From an uncultured Planctomycetaceae bacterium (GTDB lineage Bacteria > Planctomycetota > Planctomycetia > Pirellulales > Thermoguttaceae), in contig CAMZHY010000022.1 in the NCBI GenBank assembly GCA_947307005.1, positions 1 through 16,368 of the forward strand: 16,368 nucleotides of DNA, written 5' to 3'. The notes beneath the pieces are model-generated. The model was not told where the DNA came from and did no database searches. It saw nothing but the letters and a program-made list of their open reading frames with translations. Shown here piece by piece: positions 7,355 to 13,600 of this stretch. The position numbers and the translations under genes were made by a program. Each line of letters starts with the position of its first letter. Position 1 is the first letter of the stretch.

Positions 7355-7680
7355 TCAGTCTTCGAAGAGCTCGCCGATGAAATCGTCGCTGAAGATCGCG
7401 TCGTCGAGTTCCGGCTCAAGCTCGTCGTCCTCTTGCCCCATGTCGGCGAAGAAGGCGTCGATCGCGACGGTGGAGCGAGTCGCGGACGGCGCGGCAAGCG
7501 TGTCGACAACGATCTGCGCGCCGCTCGTCTGAGCGGTCTCAACCGTGATTTCCTCATCCGACGTCTGGAACGAGACGGAGGCGTCGACGCGCGCGCCAAG
7601 GACGAGAAGTTCAGGCGCAACCTGAACCGGACCGTAAACGGCGACCGGCTCGATTTCGGAGAAGACCGGCTCGGCGACGA
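7355..7680 (-). other. acidic C-terminal tail of the giant protein
   Basis: About 108 residues after the PKD-like domain. The first part is Val/Ala/Glu-rich (VAEPVFSEIEPVAVYG, DASVSFQTSDEEITVET). The last 34 residues, from AFFADMGQEDDELEP to DDFIGELFED, hold 15 Asp/Glu and no Lys or Arg. No membrane helix, LPXTG or dockerin is visible. It could be a sorting or secretion signal, but that is a guess. Confidence 0.6.
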
Positions 7681-10600
7681 CGTCGAGGACGGCGCCCGAT
7701 CCGGACGCGACGTTCACGACGATCGCGTTAAGCGCGACGCCTTCCTGGTTGTCGACGTACAGAACCGGCGTGTAAACGCCCGAGGCCGTGTAGATGTGCG
7801 ACAGCGTCTGGCTCATGCTCAAACCGGTGACGGAGGTCACGCCGGAACCGTCGTTCCAGTCGATCGCCCACCAAGCGTAAGGCTCGACGTTCGACTCGAT
7901 CACGACGCTCGCGACGTGGAAGGCGCCGACGGCGTTCTCGTTGATCGCCACGTTGTACGACGGAGTCGGCGCGGCGATTTCGTACTCGACGACGTCGGAC
8001 CACGCGGACTCGTTCTTCGTCGAGGAAGTCAACGCCTTGATGCGCGCCTGGACGACGTCGCCAACCTTGAAGTTCGCGTCGACCAGCGTTCCGTACGTTC
8101 CGGTAAGCGAGCCGGTGGACTGCCACTTGGACGTTCCCTTGACGCGGTATTCGACGACGTATTCCTTCGCCGGATCGTCCGTAGACCAAGCGACGACAAC
8201 GTCGCCGGACGACGCGACGCCGATCGTCGTGATCGTCGGGGTCGCGTAGTTGGTCGCGGACGGGTCGGAGACGACAAATTCGAACGTCTTTTCAACGGTC
8301 GCGCCGCCTTCGTCGGTCGCGCGGATCGTCGCCGTGTAGTCGCCGGCGGGCAGCTCGCCCGCGACGACGATCTTGTCGCCGTCAATCGCGAGAGCGCCGG
8401 AGTCGTCGGAAACGATCTCGAACGTGAAGGAGTCGTCCTCGTCGGAGTCGACGGCGTTCAGAGTCGCGATGACGGAGCCGGGCGGGAGCGCCGAGTTAAT
8501 GTCGTCGCTGAGCGTAATCTCAATGTCGGTCGGAGCGGTGTTGCCCTGTTCTTCATAGGCGCCGATATCGACGGACTTGTTGACGACGCGGGCCAACCCG
8601 GCGTGGTCAAGCGTGAGCGCGCCGTTTTCGCCGCGAGCGAGCGAGGTCGATCCGGCGTCGATCATTGCGGAGCCGATCGCCAGCGTGAGATCCCAGTCTT
8701 TCCAAGCGGTCGTCGCGGTCGCCTTCGTCGGCTGTTCGTAGCTCTTGAAGCCAGGATCAACCGACTTGACGCCCGTTCCCGTAATCTTAACGTTGGAAAC
8801 GCCGACGTTCGAATAACGGAAGGTCGCGGCGCTCGAGCCGATGATCGTCGTATGGTAGACGTCGGCGTTCTTCGGCGCGACGTTGCCGTAGACGATCGAG
8901 TTGTCCACGTTCAGAACGTGGTTCGCCCAGACGCCCGCGCCAAGTTCCGTCGCGACGTTGCCCGTGATCGTGCTGTTGACGATCGTCGTCGCCATTTCCG
9001 TTTCGCTCGTCAGCAAGTCGGACGCGTTGACCTGTTCGTAGACGCCCGCGCCGCGCTTCGCGACGTTGCCGATGATCGTCGAGTTGACGATCGTCGCGTC
9101 GGTATAGGTTCCAAGACCGCCGCCGTAGTACTGAGCCGTGTTGCCCGCAATCGTCGAATCCTCAACGTACAGCGCGCCGCGGTTGTAAACGCCGCCGTAG
9201 TACGCCGCTTTGTTGTTCGAGATCGTGGAGCCGATAACGCGCGCTTCGCCGGCGTTGTAGAAACCGCCGCCGTAGCTCGCCTCGTTGCCGTCGATCGTAA
9301 CGTTCGTAAGCGTCAAGGTCGCATAGTTGCAAAGACCGCCGCCGATGTAGTTCGGGTCGTCGCTGAGGCGCGGATTGACCGAGTAACCGCCGGTGATCGT
9401 AATGTTCTCGAGTTCGACCTCCGCCTGCTGACCCGCCGTCGTCGTTCCGACGGCGACGACCGAACCGACGAATCCGTTCGACGCCAGCGTGAGACCGTCT
9501 TCCGATTCGGAGGAGATCTTGATGCTGTCGTTGATTTCGAGGGTGGAGCCGAGTTCGATCTTCGTCACGCTCGGATCGATCGTCACCGTATCCTGACCAA
9601 GTCTGACCGCGTAATCGATCGCTTCGCGAATCGAAATAACGCCGTCGGTGAGGTCGTAGACGTCCTTATCCGTATTGACGACCGTCGAAGGCTCTTCGAA
9701 CGGGAATTCGTAAGCGCCCATGTCGACGCTGTCGAGCGAGGTGCAGATACGTTCGTTTCCGGCGTAGTCTTTCTCAAGCGCAATCTCGCCGGTCGCGTCG
9801 AGCGCCCAGGCGTCGTTTCCGGCGTTGACCGCCGCGGAAGAACTCTGGAGCGACAGATTAACCGCGCCCGCGTTCGAGAGAACGCCGTTCGTGAAGACCG
9901 GTCCGGTAGCGAAGCCCGGATCGCCCGTCTTCGACTGAACCATCGTCGGAGCGACGCCGGAACCCGCGGTCGAGCCAATCAGCGAGTAGTAAACGCTCGC
10001 CGCGCGCGTCGAGTACAGGTCGGTTCCCTTCGGAGCGTAGTTGCTCGCGACAATCGTGTTGTAGAGCGAGGTCGAGCCGGAAGTCGAGAGACCGCCGCCC
10101 ATCGCCGCCGAGTTGCCTGCGACCGTCGCGTTGCGAAGTTTCAGCGTTCCAGCCGAAAGGATCGCGCCGCCGTTCGCGCCCGCGCTGTTCTTCCAGACGA
10201 CCGAGTTGGAAACGCTCGTCGTGGAGCCCGCGATCGCGTTAATCGCGCCGCCGTCCGTCGAAGCGACGTTCGACTCGAAGTTCGACGTCGTCGCGTTGAA
10301 CGTTCCGGCGTTGTAGACCGCGCCGCCGCTCTTCGCGACGTTGCTCGCAAAGGACGCGCCCGTGAGCGTCGTCTTCGCGCCCGCGCCGTTGTAGAGCGCG
10401 CCGCCGTCCCCTTGCGCTTCGTTCGCGACAAAGGTAATCGCGGCCTCGGAGGCAAACGTTCCGACGTTGTAGATCGCGCCGCCGTCTTCCGTCGCCGAGT
10501 TGTTCGAGAAGTTCGACGTCGAGTCGACCGCGATCACAGAGCGCGTCGAGTTGTAGATCGCGCCGCCGCGAGTCGCGGAGTTGCCCGTGAAGGAGACCCC

Positions 10601-13600
10601 GTCGAGCTCGACGAGATACGCCGCGCTCGTCGACGACATGCTGTTGTAGATCGCGCCGCCGAAGCCCTGAGCCGTGTTGCCCGAGAACTCGACGTTCGAC
10701 AGCATGAGTTCGCCGTAGTTGTCGATCGCGCCCGCGTCGCGCGTCGCGACGTTCGAGGAGAACGTCGTGTCGGCGATTGTCGCGCGGCCTTGGTAGTTGA
10801 CGATCGCGCCGCCGTACTGCGCCGTGTTGGACGAAATGTTCGCGTCCATGACGTCGAGCGTTCCAGCGTTGTAGATCGCGCCCGCGCGGTCCGTCGCGAC
10901 GCCGCTCGCAAAGTTGGCGCCGGCGACCGTCGCGGAACCGACGTTGTAAATCGCCGCGCCCGTCGTCGCGTTGTTGCTCGTGAAGGTCGCGTCGCTCAGC
11001 GCAAGTTCGCCGACGTTGTAGATCGCGCCGCCTTCCGCCGCCGAGTTCGTCGTAAACGCGACGTTAGACGCGTTGAGGCTCGCGCCGTCCGCGTTGAAGA
11101 TCGCGCCGCCGTTCTCCGTCGCGCTGTTCGCGGAGAAGGTCATGTTCGTAAGAACGAGGTTCGCGGCGTTGTAGATCGCGGTGCCCTTGTCCGCGTCGCC
11201 CTGAACGACGGTAAGACCGCGAATCACGATCTCGTCGCCGTGCGCGACCATGAAGGCGCGCCCGCCGTTCGCGTCGATCATAACGCTCGCGTCGTCGCCG
11301 TTAATCTCCATGCTGCGATCGACGATGAGCTCGCCGCCGGTCAGCATAATCGTGGAGCCGTAAACGGAGGAGTCGAACGTAATCGTCGAACCGATGATCT
11401 CGGAGAGAACCGCGGAATCGCCGCCGTCGAAGGTCAGCGCGCCGCCGGAACTCAGAGGATACGCGACGCCCGTTTGGAGTTCGACCGTTTCGCCCTCCGC
11501 GTTGACGAACGAGATCGCGCCGTCCGCGTAGGTCGCGACGGTTCCGTCGACAACGCCAAGCTCTTCATAGGCGCCAAGCGTGAACGAATCGCCGTTCGCA
11601 AGAGGTCGCGTCGCCGTAATCACGGACTCGCCCGTTTCAGAGACGCGCCCGATCGCTTCGCGGAGCGACGTGAGACCGTCGTAGGCGTTGATTACGTCTT
11701 CCGCCGTCGTCACGACGAGGCTCGGACGTTCCGCGACGGAGAACGTCGTCGTGAAGACGTTGTTCTCTTCGTTCGTTTCCGCGATCTTGTCGCCGAAATC
11801 GACCGTGAGCGTCACGGAGTATTGACCCGCGTCGAAGACGCCAAGGTTCCACGTGTCGGAAACGACCGCGCGAGGCGCCAGCGCCTGATCCATCGACAGG
11901 AATCCGTCGACTTCTTCGCCGTAGGTTCTCGAGTAGCTCTTCTCAGAGCCTTCGACAACCGCGCCGTTCTCGTCGAGTTTCGCAACCGTAATCGTGTAGT
12001 TGAAGGAGTTGTAGACCGTCGCTTGACCGTAGTTGCCAAACGCGTAGTCGAAGCAGACGTCCCAGCCTTCGACGAACTCGCCCGTGGAATCGCCGTCGAT
12101 CGACGTAAACCATCCGGAAAGAGCGGGGTCCGACGTGGGGAAGGTCAGATCGGGAGCGACGACCTTCTGATATTCGAACGCGCCCATGTCGACCGCGTAG
12201 ATCACGCCGTCCTTTTCGACGCCGACGATACGCGTCGCGCCGTTGAGGTCGGTCGTAATCGCGGAGCCGTCCGCGTAGACCGCCAGTTCGTTCGATCCGG
12301 AGTTGATCGCCGGCGACGCGACGGTAAGCGCGTAGTTCGACGCGAGCCTCGGATTGACCGGCGCGTCCGTCGTTCCAACGAACGACTTCGTCGCGGTCAG
12401 AGCGCCTTCGGTCACAATATTCTCGCCGTTGCCGACGAGGCTGTTCGTCGCGTTCGCCGTCGCGCCGGAAACGAGCGCCAGATCGACGCCTTCGCCCGTC
12501 GCCTTATTCGTCGCGACGATCGTATTGGCGAGCGTAATCGCCGCGTTTTCAGCGTAGACGCCGCCGCCGACTTGCGCGGAGTTCTTCGCAATCGTGTCGT
12601 TGACAAGGACGACGGACGCGGAGCCTTCGGCGCCCGCGTAAGCGTAGACCGCGCCGCCGCTCGTCGCGGTATTCTCGACGAGCTTCGAGTTCGTAATCGT
12701 AACCGTTCCGGAGTTGCGGGCGATCGAGAGTCCGATCGCGCCGCCGTTGCGCGCGGCGGAGTTGTTCGCGAAGACCGCGTCCGCGATCGTCGCGCTGGAG
12801 TTCAGGACGAAGAGCGCGCCGGCGTTGAGACCGGACTCGTTCTCCGTGAAGATCGCGCCGTCAATCGCGAGGGATCCGACGGAGTAAATCGCGCCGCCGA
12901 AGAACGCGGCCGCGTTGGACGCGAATTGGCCGCCGTTGACGACGAGCGATCCGGTGTTGTAGATCGCGCCGCCGAGACCTTCGCGGAGGACCTTGTCGGA
13001 ATCGACGGTTCCTTCGCTGATCGCCTTGTTCCCGGAGAACTCAATCTCGTTCAGCGTCAGCGTTCCGTAGTTCGCCAGCGCGCCGCCGGTAATCGCCGCG
13101 CCGTTGACGAGCTTGAGGGTCGAAATCGTCGCTTCGACGTTCGCGTTGACCGCGAAGACGCGAGACTGCGCGCCGCCGTCGACCGTGACGTCGCCCGCGC
13201 CGGGCGCGTTAATCGTCAGGTCTTTGCCGATCACGATCTCAGAACCGTCGAGCGTGATCACGACGGGATTGACGATCAGTTCGTCGGCGAAGACGACGTT
13301 GTTGTCGACGTAGCAGGTCAGGACGGAGGAACCGTTTTCGTTGAACACGACGCGGTTTCCATCCGCCAGCTCGAGTTCGCCGACGATCGTCTTCTGAACG
13401 ACGCCCATCTCAAGGGTCCCTTGGAGCGTTTCAACCGTGGCGCCGTCGACGAACGGAATCGCCGTCTTATCGCCGTCTTCGAAGACGAGCGCGGAGCCGA
13501 CCCACGTCAGGGTCGCGTCGCCGACGACGACCTTGTCGCCCGCCGCCAAGAAGACGCTGGAGCCGTCTTCCGCGAGAATCGCGCCGTTCATGAACGTTCC

